From NCBI RefSeq assembly GCF_028682635.1, contig NZ_JANHLK010000013.1, positions 144,038 to 208,037 on the forward strand: 64,000 nt of DNA, read 5' to 3'. Made by a program: the position numbers and the translations under genes. Under the pieces are notes generated by a model. That model ran no database searches and was not told the DNA's origin. It saw nothing but the letters and a program-made list of their open reading frames with translations. This DNA comes from Pseudomonas putida. GTDB taxonomy: Bacteria; Pseudomonadota; Gammaproteobacteria; Pseudomonadales; Pseudomonadaceae. Positions 37,563 through 45,989 of the stretch are shown here, in pieces. Each line of letters opens with the position of its first letter. The stretch's first letter is position 1.

Positions 37563-38471
37563 ATGCAAGACCTGAACGACCTCTATTACTTCGCCAAAGT
37601 CGTGGAGGCCGGTGGCTTCGCGGCCGCCGGCCGTTTGCTGGGGATTCCCAAGTCGCGACTGTCACGGCGCATTGCTGAACTTGAGGAGCGCCTGGGTGCG
37701 CGGCTTCTGCAACGCACCACCCGCCAGCTGAAACTCACCGCCGTCGGCGAACGTTATCTGCGCCACTGCCAGGCAATGCTGCTGGAAGCGGAAATGGCTG
37801 ACGAAGCCGTGGCCAGCATGTCCAGTGAACCGCGCGGACGCTTGCGGGTTTCTTCCCCGGTCGGCCTGGCCCATGAAATGCTTCCGAGGGTGATCAGCAA
37901 CTTCCTGGAGAAATATCCCCAGGTACAGCTGGAGGTGATGCTGGTCAATCGGCGCGTCGACCTGGTGACCGAAGGCGTGGACGTCGCGTTGCGCGTACGC
38001 GAGCCGGGTGATGAAGATCCGCTGCTGGTCACCCGCCGCCTGCGTCAGGCGCAGATGCTGATGGTCGCCAGCCCCGCCTTCCTCCAGGGACTGGAGATCA
38101 ATCACCCCGATGACCTGAAGAACCTGCCGGTGCTCGGCGCCCTCGAGCCCGATCGCCTGGTGCACATTGGCCTGGTCGATCGCCAGGGCAAGAAACACGA
38201 GCTGGCCCTTGAAGCGCGATTGGGCATCGACGACTTCATCGTGCGCAAGACCTGCACCCTCGCCGGCCAGGGGTTCACCACGTTGCCTATGATGTATTGC
38301 GAGCAGGAACTGGCCAATGGCTCACTGGTACAGTTACTGCCCGAGTGGTCGTTGCCCGGGGGCTGGTTGCAGGCGGTCTACCCTCACCGACGCGGGGTGA
38401 TGCCGGCCGTGCGTGCCTGGCTCGACCATCTGATCGAAACCTTCAATGCCTGTGGGGACCGTTTGATATGA
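37563..38471 (+). CDS. LysR-family transcriptional regulator, probable regulator of azoR
   Basis: 302 residues. The N-terminal winged helix-turn-helix DLYYFAKVVEAGGFAAAGRLLGIPKSRLSRRIAELEERLG is of the LysR type (CrgA/AaeR-like subgroup), followed by a periplasmic-binding-like effector domain. The divergent position to azoR suggests it controls that gene in response to quinone or electrophile stress (inference). Its stop region overlaps or abuts the start of the YjbR-like gene. Confidence 0.88.
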   Translation: MQDLNDLYYFAKVVEAGGFAAAGRLLGIPKSRLSRRIAELEERLGARLLQRTTRQLKLTAVGERYLRHCQAMLLEAEMADEAVASMSSEPRGRLRVSSPVGLAHEMLPRVISNFLEKYPQVQLEVMLVNRRVDLVTEGVDVALRVREPGDEDPLLVTRRLRQAQMLMVASPAFLQGLEINHPDDLKNLPVLGALEPDRLVHIGLVDRQGKKHELALEARLGIDDFIVRKTCTLAGQGFTTLPMMYCEQELANGSLVQLLPEWSLPGGWLQAVYPHRRGVMPAVRAWLDHLIETFNACGDRLI

Positions 38472-38482
38472 AGGCAGGACGC

Positions 38483-38827
38483 ATGAACGAGGCCGACGTG
38501 GCGGCTTTCTGCCTGGCATTGCCGGGTGCGCGGGAAGACTACAAATGGGGTGGCGTGCGGGTGTTTTCGATTGCCGGTACCAAGATGTTCGCCTTGCAGA
38601 ACCTGCGCGGCGACTCCCTGGCGTTCAAGGTCGACAAGGACCTGTTTCTCGGTCATTGCGACCGCCCGGGCATTCACCCGGCGCCCTATCTGGCGCGGGC
38701 CCAATGGATCATCATGGCCACGCCCTACCCGCTCGGCGCCGAGGAACTGCAAGGCTTGCTACGGCGCTCCCATCAGCTTGTCGTCAGTAAGTTGCCCAAG
38801 CGCACCCAGGTCGGGCTGTTGCTCTGA
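38483..38827 (+). CDS. MmcQ/YjbR-like DNA-binding family protein
   Basis: 114 residues: MNEADVAAFCLALPGAREDYKWGGVRVFSIAGTKMFAL and the C-terminal LLRRSHQLVVSKLPKRTQ match the YjbR (MmcQ, double-wing) fold. ATG 38483 has AAGG eight bases upstream. An alternative ATG at 38468 overlaps the LysR stop by four bases, so the gene is translationally coupled to the regulator in either case. The function is unknown. Confidence 0.8.
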   Translation: MNEADVAAFCLALPGAREDYKWGGVRVFSIAGTKMFALQNLRGDSLAFKVDKDLFLGHCDRPGIHPAPYLARAQWIIMATPYPLGAEELQGLLRRSHQLVVSKLPKRTQVGLLL

Positions 38828-39256
38828 TCAGAACAGTGAGAACAGCTGCGCGCCGAGGAACAGCCGGTCGATCCAGAACACCTGGTGCAGCAGCACGATG
38901 ATCCAGAACACCCCTTGAAAGGACAGCTTGCGCGTCTTGTGTCGAAACACTTGCTGCGCGAGCAAGGCGCCCGGCCAGCCGCCAGCGAACTCCAGCGCAT
39001 GCAGGACGTTTTCCGGGATACGCCTTTGATCGGCGCGCGCCTTGCGCTTGTCGCTCCAGTACAGCAGGAACGCCAGCACGCTGACGATGCCGTAGGCCGC
39101 CATGGGAATCAGCGAAACCCCCTGCAGCCATAACGACATCGAACCGAACAGCGGCAGCGCGCACAGCATCGCCAACACCAGCAGTTTCAGGCGCAGATGG
39201 CGGATGCCTGCCCCGGATTGGCGTCCTGCGTCGTTGCGCGCGCGGGTATCGTTCAT
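38828..39256 (-). CDS. DUF1294 family membrane protein
   Basis: 142 residues with about four hydrophobic segments. YWSDKRKARADQRRIPENVLHALEFAGGWPGALLAQQVFRHKTRKLSF is the conserved DUF1294 core. Many relatives carry a cold-shock domain in front; here there is none. The ATG overlaps the uppP stop by four bases, so it is the second gene of a uppP operon. The function is unknown. Confidence 0.85.
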   Translation of the reverse strand: MNDTRARNDAGRQSGAGIRHLRLKLLVLAMLCALPLFGSMSLWLQGVSLIPMAAYGIVSVLAFLLYWSDKRKARADQRRIPENVLHALEFAGGWPGALLAQQVFRHKTRKLSFQGVFWIIVLLHQVFWIDRLFLGAQLFSLF

Positions 39257-40083
39257 GGCTTGGCGGCGGTCCAGTCGACCCAACCGAACTGCCAGGTCGC
39301 CAGGATCAGCAAGCCGAATGCAATGCGGTACCAGGCAAACGCCGCATAGCTGTGGCTGGCGATGAACTTGAGCAAGCCCCTGACCGCAATCATCGCGAAA
39401 ATGAACGCAGTGACGAAGCCGACCGCAAACACCGGGAAGTCAGACGGCACGAACAGGTCGCGGTACTTGTAGCCCGAGTACACCGCCGCGCCGACCATGG
39501 TCGGCATGGCCAGGAAGAAGGAAAACTCGGTAGCGGTCTTGCGCGACAGGCCGAACAACAGGCCGCCGATGATCGTCGAGCCGGAGCGCGAGGTACCCGG
39601 AATCATCGCCAGGCACTGGGCCAGGCCGACTTTCAGGGCGTCTTTCCAGGTCATGTCATCGACGCTTTCGGCATGCACTTCGTGCTGACGCTTTTCGGCC
39701 CACAACATGATGACCCCGCCCACCACCAAGGCCGTGGCCACCGTGATCGGGTTGAACAGGTAGTGGTGAATCAGGTCGGCGAAAATGACCCCCAGTACCA
39801 CCGCCGGCAGGAACGCAATCAGCAGGTTGGCGGTAAAGCGCCGGGCACTTGGCTGCGTCGGCAGGCCTACGACCACGTCGAAGATCTTGCGGCGAAACTC
39901 CCACACCACCGCCAGGATGGCGCCGAGCTGGATAATAATGTTGAACGCCATGGCCCGCTCGCCACCGAAGTCGAGCAAGTCGGCGACAATAATCTGGTGC
40001 CCGGTACTGGAAATGGGCAAGAACTCCGTCAGCCCTTCTACAACGCCAAGAATCAAAGCCTGAAAGGCCGTCCAAAGATCCAT
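39253..40083 (-). CDS. uppP: Undecaprenyl-diphosphatase (bacitracin resistance protein)
   Basis: 276 residues, integral membrane. GVVEGLTEFLPISSTGHQIIVADLL is the first active-site motif with its catalytic glutamates and the second reads MIPGTSRSGSTIIGGLLFGL. It dephosphorylates undecaprenyl diphosphate to recycle the carrier lipid of peptidoglycan and O-antigen synthesis. The ATG at 40083 is chosen over the TTG immediately before it. Confidence 0.94.
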   Translation of the reverse strand: MDLWTAFQALILGVVEGLTEFLPISSTGHQIIVADLLDFGGERAMAFNIIIQLGAILAVVWEFRRKIFDVVVGLPTQPSARRFTANLLIAFLPAVVLGVIFADLIHHYLFNPITVATALVVGGVIMLWAEKRQHEVHAESVDDMTWKDALKVGLAQCLAMIPGTSRSGSTIIGGLLFGLSRKTATEFSFFLAMPTMVGAAVYSGYKYRDLFVPSDFPVFAVGFVTAFIFAMIAVRGLLKFIASHSYAAFAWYRIAFGLLILATWQFGWVDWTAAKP

Positions 40084-40371
40084 CAATCCCCCAAAAGGCC
40101 ATGCGTCGACGCATGCCCCGTTAATTTATTCAAAGCCGTTTACTGTCATCAGCGTCGTTGAGTCCCGCGCGCACAAGCCTACGCAAAAAACGTCGCGAGT
40201 TTCGTGAAAAATCAGTTTGATTTCAGGTTTTTGCGTGCGGGACGAAATCCTAGCAGACAAGTGCGCTTTACGCTGCCGTGCAGTCGGCATCGAAGGCACC
40301 CGCTGCTACAAGCCTCTCGGCCATAATCCGGTTACAATCGCGCCCCTCTTCGATTTCTCCAAGGAACCTGC

Positions 40372-40935
40372 ATGTCCGGGCTTGAACTGTTTGCCGCCAC
40401 CCTCGGCGTCATTGCCGTCTGGTTGACGGTCAAACAGAATCCCTGGTGCTGGCCGATCGGCCTGGTCATGGTGCTGATCTACAGCTGGATCTTTTACGAG
40501 GTCAAGCTGTATTCCGACATGCTGCTGCAAGTGATCTATGCCGGGCTGCAAGTTTACGGTTGGTGGCAGTGGACCCGCGCGGGCCAGGCCCATCACGGGC
40601 GCGAAGTCAGCCGACTGGACGCACCTGCGGTGGCGTCGGGGCTGGCCCTGGGCGCGCTGGGCAGTGTGTTGCTGGGCGCCGCCATGGCGCACTGGACCGA
40701 TGCCGCGCAACCCTGGCTCGATGCTGCCCTCACGGCCTTCAGCCTGGTGGCTCAATGGTGGATGGCGCAAAAACGCCTGCAGTGCTGGCCGCTGTGGATC
40801 GTCCTGGACTGTGTGTTCGTCGGCCTGTTCCTTTATAAGGGGATGTACCTGACGGCTGCCCTGTATGGCCTGTTCACCCTGCTGGCCATTCAAGGCTGGC
40901 GCACATGGCGCCGCGATCCGGTATTGTGCCCATGA
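40372..40935 (+). CDS. pnuC: Nicotinamide riboside transporter PnuC
   Basis: 187 residues, about seven membrane helices. Family signatures: LTVKQNPWCWPIGLVMVLIY, YSDMLLQVIYAGLQVYGWWQW and the later LQCWPLWIVLDCVFVGLFLYKGMYLTAALY. It facilitates diffusion of nicotinamide riboside, which is trapped by phosphorylation. It overlaps by four bases a NadR-like kinase gene, which supports the substrate assignment. AAGGA precedes the ATG. Confidence 0.92.
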   Translation: MSGLELFAATLGVIAVWLTVKQNPWCWPIGLVMVLIYSWIFYEVKLYSDMLLQVIYAGLQVYGWWQWTRAGQAHHGREVSRLDAPAVASGLALGALGSVLLGAAMAHWTDAAQPWLDAALTAFSLVAQWWMAQKRLQCWPLWIVLDCVFVGLFLYKGMYLTAALYGLFTLLAIQGWRTWRRDPVLCP

Positions 40936-41456
40936 AGGTGTTGGTTTTGGCAGGACCTGAATCGAGCGGCAAAAGTTGGCTATCAAACGAGATTCACGCC
41001 AATTTCGGCGGCATACTGGTCGGCGAGTACGTTCGGCATTTCATCGAAAAGGAAGCCCGAGTAACCTGCTACGAAGACATCACACCAATAGCACTTGGCC
41101 AGCTGTCTTGGGAAGATCAAGCACGGGCCCAACAGCCGTCCCTGTTGATTCTCGATACGCATCTGTTGAGCAACATCCTTTGGAGCCGCACCTTGTTTGG
41201 CGCTTGCCCGGTGTGGATCGAGCAGGCATTGCAGGTACGGCACTACGACCTGCATCTGCTGCTGAGCCCGGAAACCGTGGCCTGGCACGACGACGGACAG
41301 CGTTGCCAACCGCAGCTGGCAGAACGCCAGGCGTTTTTCCAGGCCAGCCGCCAGTGGCTTGACCTGCATCGCCAGCCTTACCAGCTGGTGCAAGGTGACT
41401 GGCAACAGCGCAAGGACGCGGCATTCGACGCTGTAACGCGCTTGCTCAAGGCCTGA
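40932..41456 (+). CDS. NadR-like nicotinamide ribonucleoside kinase (P-loop ATPase)
   Basis: 174 residues. Walker A GPESSGKSWL, GEYVRHFIE and LLILDTHLLSNILWS match the C-terminal ribosylnicotinamide kinase domain of NadR; the repressor and adenylyltransferase domains of full NadR are absent. It would phosphorylate nicotinamide riboside imported by PnuC to NMN for NAD synthesis. The ATGA overlap with pnuC indicates coupling. Confidence 0.9.
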   Translation: MKVLVLAGPESSGKSWLSNEIHANFGGILVGEYVRHFIEKEARVTCYEDITPIALGQLSWEDQARAQQPSLLILDTHLLSNILWSRTLFGACPVWIEQALQVRHYDLHLLLSPETVAWHDDGQRCQPQLAERQAFFQASRQWLDLHRQPYQLVQGDWQQRKDAAFDAVTRLLKA

Positions 41457-41788
41457 CAAGACGGCCACGCCCTGCCGGAAATGTCCATTCCTGAAACACC
41501 CTCCCCAGCGAAAACCCGCGAGCTAGAGCGATTCGAGCATTTTCACCAGAAAATGTTAAGCCACTGATACAACCTGCCTTAAACGCCCTCAGCGAGCAAT
41601 GCCGCCAGCAAGGACGGCACTTTTGCGTGCTTCTGTCTCAGGGGCGTTACAAAGTGTTTTTCACCACCTCAACAGTTAAAGCCAAGCCACTGTTTTCAAT
41701 AGAAAAGCAAAAACCGGCACAGCTTCTGCTCTCTTCCTTCGCAACGCTGATAAGGGCCAGCGTTCCACTTACAGAAGGAATTGCCGCC
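41457..41788. other. Intergenic region upstream of fapA
   Basis: 332 bases with no gene. It holds the end of the NadR-like gene, the candidate sigma-54 promoter at 41715-41730 and an untranslated leader of roughly 50 bases with AAGGA at 41775. Space for an enhancer-binding site exists upstream of the promoter. Confidence 0.6.
41715..41730 (+). promoter_or_regulatory. Candidate sigma-54 promoter of the fap operon
   Basis: CGGCACAGCTTCTGCT has GGCAC (GG at 41716-41717) and TGC (GC at 41728-41729) with exactly ten bases between GG and GC, matching the -24/-12 element TGGCACG-N4-TTGC in its invariant positions. A sigma-54-dependent activator gene lies directly downstream of the operon. Confidence 0.55.
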
Positions 41789-42226
41789 GTGGGGAAATTT
41801 CATAACAACATCCATAGTCTCCTGCTGGTCGGATGCGCTCTGAGTTCAATGGCTTGCCTGCCTGTCCAGGCGGACAACGGCATCATCATCATCAAACGCG
41901 ATGTCCAGGTACGCAACGCAACGATCCCGCCGCTCGTTCCCGATCCCAACCCCACGACTGTCAACGCCAACCCGTCCAAACAGGTCCTCGCTCAAACCAA
42001 CGAGTTGAGCGACGGGGACTTTGCCGGCGTCGCCAGTGGTGCAGGCATCTCCCGCCTGGTCACGCAAAACACCAACAACCTGGGCGGCAACATCAGCACC
42101 CAGAACCAGCTTTCCAACCAACCCGCCGGGCGTTCGGGCAATGGCGGCAGCGGCATTGCCAATATGGTCAACTCCAACGTCCAGCAGGGCCTGGGTGCCC
42201 TCAGAATCATAACGGGAGACCGTTAA
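41789..42226 (+). CDS. fapA: Fap amyloid system protein FapA (periplasmic chaperone-like)
   Basis: 145 residues from a GTG start at 41789, chosen because AAGGA lies nine bases upstream and because a clean signal peptide (NNIHSLLLVGCALSSMACLP) follows. The mature part is NGIIIIKRDVQVRNATIPPLVPDPNPT, then an Asn/Gln/Ser-rich stretch. In Pseudomonas FapA is periplasmic and affects whether FapB or FapC dominates the fibres, acting as a chaperone. It is the first gene of fapABCDEF. Confidence 0.85.
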   Translation: MGKFHNNIHSLLLVGCALSSMACLPVQADNGIIIIKRDVQVRNATIPPLVPDPNPTTVNANPSKQVLAQTNELSDGDFAGVASGAGISRLVTQNTNNLGGNISTQNQLSNQPAGRSGNGGSGIANMVNSNVQQGLGALRIITGDR

Positions 42227-42227
42227 G

Positions 42228-42800
42228 ATGAATCGTACGCTGCTGATGATCGCCATGTTTTGCAGTGCATCGACCTTCGCCCAATCCCCCGTCATTGATA
42301 ACGCCACCATCGACAATTCGGGCGCGCAGTACCAGGGCAACGTCGGGGTCAACCAGGCAGCCGGCGACTTGCAGCAACAGGCGAACGCCAGGGCCTTCGC
42401 CATTGGCCGTGACGCCAGCGCGACCACGGATATTCGCCAACGGTTGCGCACCATTGTCGATCCCAGGATCGATGCCCACGCCAGTATTCAAGGCGACTCC
42501 TTCAGCCATGGCAATGGCGCATTGGGCGTCAACCAGAGCGCGGGCGCCAGCAACCAGCAAGCCAATGCGCTGCGCATAAGCACCAGTGAGCAGCCGCAAA
42601 GTATCGACGACAGCGTCCTCATGCAACAGAACGTGACGCTGCTCTACAACTCCGATCCAACTGACTCTGCACCCGGCTATCGCCAGGTCACTACCAGTGA
42701 CCAGGCATTCACCGGTAGCCGTGGGGTGATTCAGTTGAATCAGAGCGCCGGGGTGGGAAACCGAATGGCCAACACCCTGAGCGTACGGGTCGTGGATTGA
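42228..42800 (+). CDS. fapB: Minor amyloid subunit / nucleator FapB
   Basis: 190 residues, signal peptide to about FAQ. Three imperfect repeats (about 27-62, 86-118, 158-188) built on GNVGVNQAAGDLQQQAN, GALGVNQSAGASNQQAN and VIQLNQSAGVGNRMAN, the pattern of Fap amyloid cores. It starts two bases after the fapA stop with GGGAG in the junction. It nucleates FapC polymerisation at the cell surface (known for the family). Confidence 0.92.
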   Translation: MNRTLLMIAMFCSASTFAQSPVIDNATIDNSGAQYQGNVGVNQAAGDLQQQANARAFAIGRDASATTDIRQRLRTIVDPRIDAHASIQGDSFSHGNGALGVNQSAGASNQQANALRISTSEQPQSIDDSVLMQQNVTLLYNSDPTDSAPGYRQVTTSDQAFTGSRGVIQLNQSAGVGNRMANTLSVRVVD

Positions 42801-42851
42801 CCCAAATAGGTAACAACAACACTTAACCTAAAATAAGTACGGAGAATCACC

Positions 42852-44420
42852 ATGAAACCTTCGATGGCATTAAAGCCTCTGGTTTTCGCAATTGCTGCGG
42901 TCATGGCTGTTGCTGTACAAGCTGGGCAAAACGATAGGCGTGGCAACCACCATAACAATGGTGGCCAACAACAAACCCCTCCTGCAAGGATGGTCCCCAT
43001 CAGCGCGACTGCCAATGCGACGGACAGACAGAGCAGCACCGGCAACCGCATCTGGAATGAAGGGGTAGAAAACTCGGCCGAGATGAGCAGTTCGGCCGCA
43101 GGCGCGAGCGGTAACGTCGGCGTCAACGTGGCGGCAGGTTCCGGCAACCAGCAAGACAACGCCGCCGCCATCGCCAACGCAGCCTCCGACAACGCCGCGA
43201 TCGATAACAGCTTCGTGTTCGGCACGGCCACTGCCACCGCGAACGTCACGCAAATCAGCAACAATAACCGCGTCAGCAACTTTGGCGTGACCAACTCTGC
43301 CGTGATGAGTGGATCCGCCGACGGCAGCAGCGGTAACGTGGGTGTCAACATTGCTGGTGGCGATCTGAACCAACAGAAAAACACCATGGCAATTGCCAAT
43401 ACCAATGCTCCACTGGGTAGCGCAAGAGCCACCGCATCCGCCAACCAAAGCGGTCCTGGCCTGACAGTGAACAACACTGCCGATCGGACCTACCGTGTTG
43501 ATACGATCACCGTTACCAATACGCGGTCTGGTAGTGCCTCGTTTGACAAGTCGTTCGAAGCCAGCGGCAGTCAAAGCAGTTCTTCGAGCTGGGCCGCGGC
43601 CGGATCCAAAAGCTCTGATGCCAGCGGTTCGCTTAGCATTGATGTAAGCGGTTCTACCGCCAGCGCTGCGAGCGGTTCCAACAGCAGCGCTGCCAGCGGT
43701 TCCAACAGCAGCTCTGCCAGCGGTTCCAACAGCAGCTCTGCCAGCGGTACCAACAGCAGCACTGCCAGCGGTTCCAACAGCAGCACTGCCAGCGGTTCTT
43801 CGAGCGCTTCTCTGACTGCTTCCCTGGGCGCTACGCTGGACGCTGAAGCTGCGTCTTCCAACTCCACTACCGTCAACTTCGGTTTTGGCGATCGCACCCG
43901 CAGTAGCAGTTCCGATGCATCGGTCAACGCTTCGCTTGATGCAACCCTTGACGTAGCGGTAGACAGATCGTACGACCGTTCGCGCGACTCCTCGTTCGAC
44001 CGTTCACGCGATTCCTCGTTCGACCGTACCCGCGACTCCTCGTACGACCGTTCGCGCGACTCCTCGTACGACCGTTCGGCCGAGTCTTCGTACGACAAGT
44101 CTCGCGAATCGTCGTTCGAGAAAGCGTTCGATGCTTCGTTCGAGAAATCGACCGCGTCCTCGTACGATAAATCGGGCAGCAAGTCGGCCGAATCTGCGTA
44201 CGACAAAGCGAAAAGCTACAGTGAAAGCAGCTCTTATGATTTGAGCAACACCTACTCTTATCAAGTGCTGACTCCAACTGGCTGGGCCAACCCTGTGACC
44301 AACACTGCAACCCTGAGCGGTTCGGTGAACGGTGGCAGCGGCAACCTGGGTGTCAACGTGGCTGCTGGTGTGGGCAACCAACAAAGCAACTCGCTGGCCA
44401 TCTCCAACCAATCGTTCTAA
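42852..44420 (+). CDS. fapC: Major functional amyloid subunit FapC with greatly extended linker
   Basis: 522 residues, long compared with the roughly 250-340 of well-studied FapC. Signal peptide to VQA (24). Amyloid repeats R1 (about 71-113), R2 (145-186) and R3 (483-520) share GNVGVNVAAGSGNQQ-type cores. Between R2 and R3 lies a linker of nearly 300 residues with a Ser-rich octad array (SGSNSSSA, about 265-318) and a charged octad array (DRSRDSSF/Y, about 371-425, turning into DKSRESS and EKSTASS). No cysteine is present, so no C-terminal CXXC. It forms the extracellular biofilm fibres. Confidence 0.92.
   Translation: MKPSMALKPLVFAIAAVMAVAVQAGQNDRRGNHHNNGGQQQTPPARMVPISATANATDRQSSTGNRIWNEGVENSAEMSSSAAGASGNVGVNVAAGSGNQQDNAAAIANAASDNAAIDNSFVFGTATATANVTQISNNNRVSNFGVTNSAVMSGSADGSSGNVGVNIAGGDLNQQKNTMAIANTNAPLGSARATASANQSGPGLTVNNTADRTYRVDTITVTNTRSGSASFDKSFEASGSQSSSSSWAAAGSKSSDASGSLSIDVSGSTASAASGSNSSAASGSNSSSASGSNSSSASGTNSSTASGSNSSTASGSSSASLTASLGATLDAEAASSNSTTVNFGFGDRTRSSSSDASVNASLDATLDVAVDRSYDRSRDSSFDRSRDSSFDRTRDSSYDRSRDSSYDRSAESSYDKSRESSFEKAFDASFEKSTASSYDKSGSKSAESAYDKAKSYSESSSYDLSNTYSYQVLTPTGWANPVTNTATLSGSVNGGSGNLGVNVAAGVGNQQSNSLAISNQSF
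43644..43805 (+). repeat. 24-base tandem array in fapC encoding Ser-rich octads
   Basis: About six near-identical units of the form GGTTCCAACAGCAGC-(T/G/A)CTGCCAGC, encoding GSNSSSAS-like octapeptides. Unit-to-unit identity is high at the DNA level, so the copy number can change by slippage without changing frame. Confidence 0.85.
43962..44126 (+). repeat. 24-base tandem array in fapC encoding charged octads
   Basis: Units of the form GACCGTTCGCGCGACTCCTC encode DRSRDSS(F/Y). About five close copies, then diverged DK/ES and EK/AS versions. Alternating Arg and Asp with an aromatic every eighth residue. Confidence 0.85.
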
Positions 44421-44432
44421 TGCTGTCTGTGG

Positions 44433-44456
44433 AGGCCCCCTTCCGGGGGCCTTTTT
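44433..44456 (+). terminator. Terminator between fapC and fapD
   Basis: AGGCCCCC-TTCC-GGGGGCCT stem with five T residues, 13 bases after the fapC stop and 27 before fapD. It would cut most transcripts after the structural genes. Confidence 0.88.
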
Positions 44457-44482
44457 CAACCCAACCAGAAGGCGTCCCCACC

Positions 44483-45163
44483 ATGCGTATTATCGCCTTG
44501 GCAATTTTGCTTTGCGTGGCCAGTGTGGTCGAGGCTGCACAACTGCCGCTGTCCGTACTACCGGGTGGCGGGTTGGTGTACAAACCGATCCAGAGCGTAC
44601 GCGAACGCAAATTTTCCGACCTGGTGCAACAGAAAACCGACTTCAGTTGCGGCGCCGCGGCGCTGGCGACCATCTTGCGCCAGGCCTATTGGCTTGACGT
44701 GGACGAAGAACAGATCATCGAAGGCATGCTGTCACACTCCGATCAGGACCTTGTCCGCGTCCAGGGCTTTTCCATGCTCGACATGAAGCGCTACGTGGAA
44801 AGTCTCGGCATGCGCGCCCGTGGCTATCGGGTAGCGACGGAAACCCTGAACGAGATCAAGATCCCGGTGGTGGTACTCATGGATGTCCGTGGCTACAAAC
44901 ATTTTGTGGTCATGCAAAGAGTCCATAAAGGCTGGGTCTACATCGGCGATCCGGTACTCGGTCATAAACGCTACAAAGTCGACGAGTTCACCAAAGGCTG
45001 GAACGGCATCATCTTTGCCGTCATCGGCCAGGGCTACGACAAAACCAATGCGTTGCTCGACCCGCCGCTGCCTCTGACCGCCAAGAACCGCGTCAACGCC
45101 TTCAGCCCGGTGCAGGACGCTGAGTTAATGGATTTCGGATTTATCCAAAGCGACTTCTTCTAA
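44483..45163 (+). CDS. fapD: FapD, C39-family cysteine protease of the Fap system
   Basis: 226 residues with an N-terminal signal sequence. Catalytic Cys56 in DFSCGAAALATIL, His140 in GYKHFVVM and Asp156 in YIGDPVLG make the peptidase C39 triad. Family FapD is periplasmic and required for secretion of the Fap subunits. ATG 44483 follows GAAGG; the frame extends upstream across the terminator but has no start signal there. Confidence 0.92.
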   Translation: MRIIALAILLCVASVVEAAQLPLSVLPGGGLVYKPIQSVRERKFSDLVQQKTDFSCGAAALATILRQAYWLDVDEEQIIEGMLSHSDQDLVRVQGFSMLDMKRYVESLGMRARGYRVATETLNEIKIPVVVLMDVRGYKHFVVMQRVHKGWVYIGDPVLGHKRYKVDEFTKGWNGIIFAVIGQGYDKTNALLDPPLPLTAKNRVNAFSPVQDAELMDFGFIQSDFF

Positions 45164-45196
45164 TAACAATGGAGCACGATGCTCCGGGAGTATCCA

Positions 45197-45943
45197 ATGA
45201 AGACTCCAATCTGGCTGGCCGTGGTTTGCCTGGCCGCCAGCCTGCCGACCCATGCGGAACTGTTGAAACCCATTGAACTGAATGACCAGGAACTGGCAAG
45301 CCTGCGCGGACGTTATGTCATGCCGGGGCGGATCATCAGTTTCGGCATCGCCATGAGCAGCACCTGGCAAAATGCCAACGGTGAGGTGATCGGCGCGACG
45401 TCCTCGATGCAAATTCAGCAATCGACCATCAAGCCACAGTTCTACGTGACGATGATCGACGAAAAAGGCTATGGCTCGGCGCATACCCAAAGCGCCGGCA
45501 CCGGCACCGTCACGGGCGGCGCCGGCCTCAACAGCACCGAGGGCGTCACCCAGGTCGTGCGGGCTGCCGGCGACAACAACAGTGCCTATAACAACGTTGA
45601 TATCAACGTCTCCAAGGCCAACCAGGCGCCAGCCATGCAACCGCAAGGCCAGGCCCTGGCCGCGGGCTCGACGCTGGTAGGTTCCAATGGGGCGGGCTCG
45701 CTCAGCGTTTCCTCGAGCGGTACGGGTGTGCAAATGAACATCGTGGCCAACAACAACCAGGGCAGTACCGTACAACGCCTGGCCCAGGGTGGCTTGATGC
45801 AGAACACCACTTTGCTCGGCAGCAGCAACCAGGTGAGGAACCTCACGTCCCTCAATGTCGTGCTGCGTGACAACGTGGCAACAGCCGGCTCTCTGAACGG
45901 GAATCTCGACCAGCTTAAAGGTCTTCGCACTCAAGGATTCTGA
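45197..45943 (+). CDS. fapE: Fap system protein FapE
   Basis: 248 residues. Signal peptide (LAVVCLAASLPTHA), then ELLKPIELNDQELASLRGRYVMPGRIISFGIAMSSTW, a recognisable opening of FapE, followed by an Asn/Gln/Gly-rich part (GVQMNIVANNNQGSTVQRLA). FapE is a secreted minor component found in purified fibres. GGGAG lies before ATG 45197. There is a 33-base gap after fapD. Confidence 0.88.
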   Translation: MKTPIWLAVVCLAASLPTHAELLKPIELNDQELASLRGRYVMPGRIISFGIAMSSTWQNANGEVIGATSSMQIQQSTIKPQFYVTMIDEKGYGSAHTQSAGTGTVTGGAGLNSTEGVTQVVRAAGDNNSAYNNVDINVSKANQAPAMQPQGQALAAGSTLVGSNGAGSLSVSSSGTGVQMNIVANNNQGSTVQRLAQGGLMQNTTLLGSSNQVRNLTSLNVVLRDNVATAGSLNGNLDQLKGLRTQGF

Positions 45944-45989
45944 TCTACGCTCAGTCTCATCAAATGTAGTCAGAAGGGACGGCTAACCC

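Noticed and set aside
41616..41632. GGCACTTTTGCGTGC as an alternative sigma-54 promoter
   Set aside because: GG and GC are 11 bases apart instead of 10, and it would give a leader of about 150 bases; the element at 41715 has exact spacing.
43644..44126. Regular direct repeats suggesting a CRISPR array
   Set aside because: Units are contiguous 24-mers without unique spacers and encode octapeptides in frame within fapC.
43571..44206. Antisense frame rich in Leu-Glu-Pro repeats opposite fapC
   Set aside because: The repeats merely mirror the 24-base arrays of fapC; no start signal.
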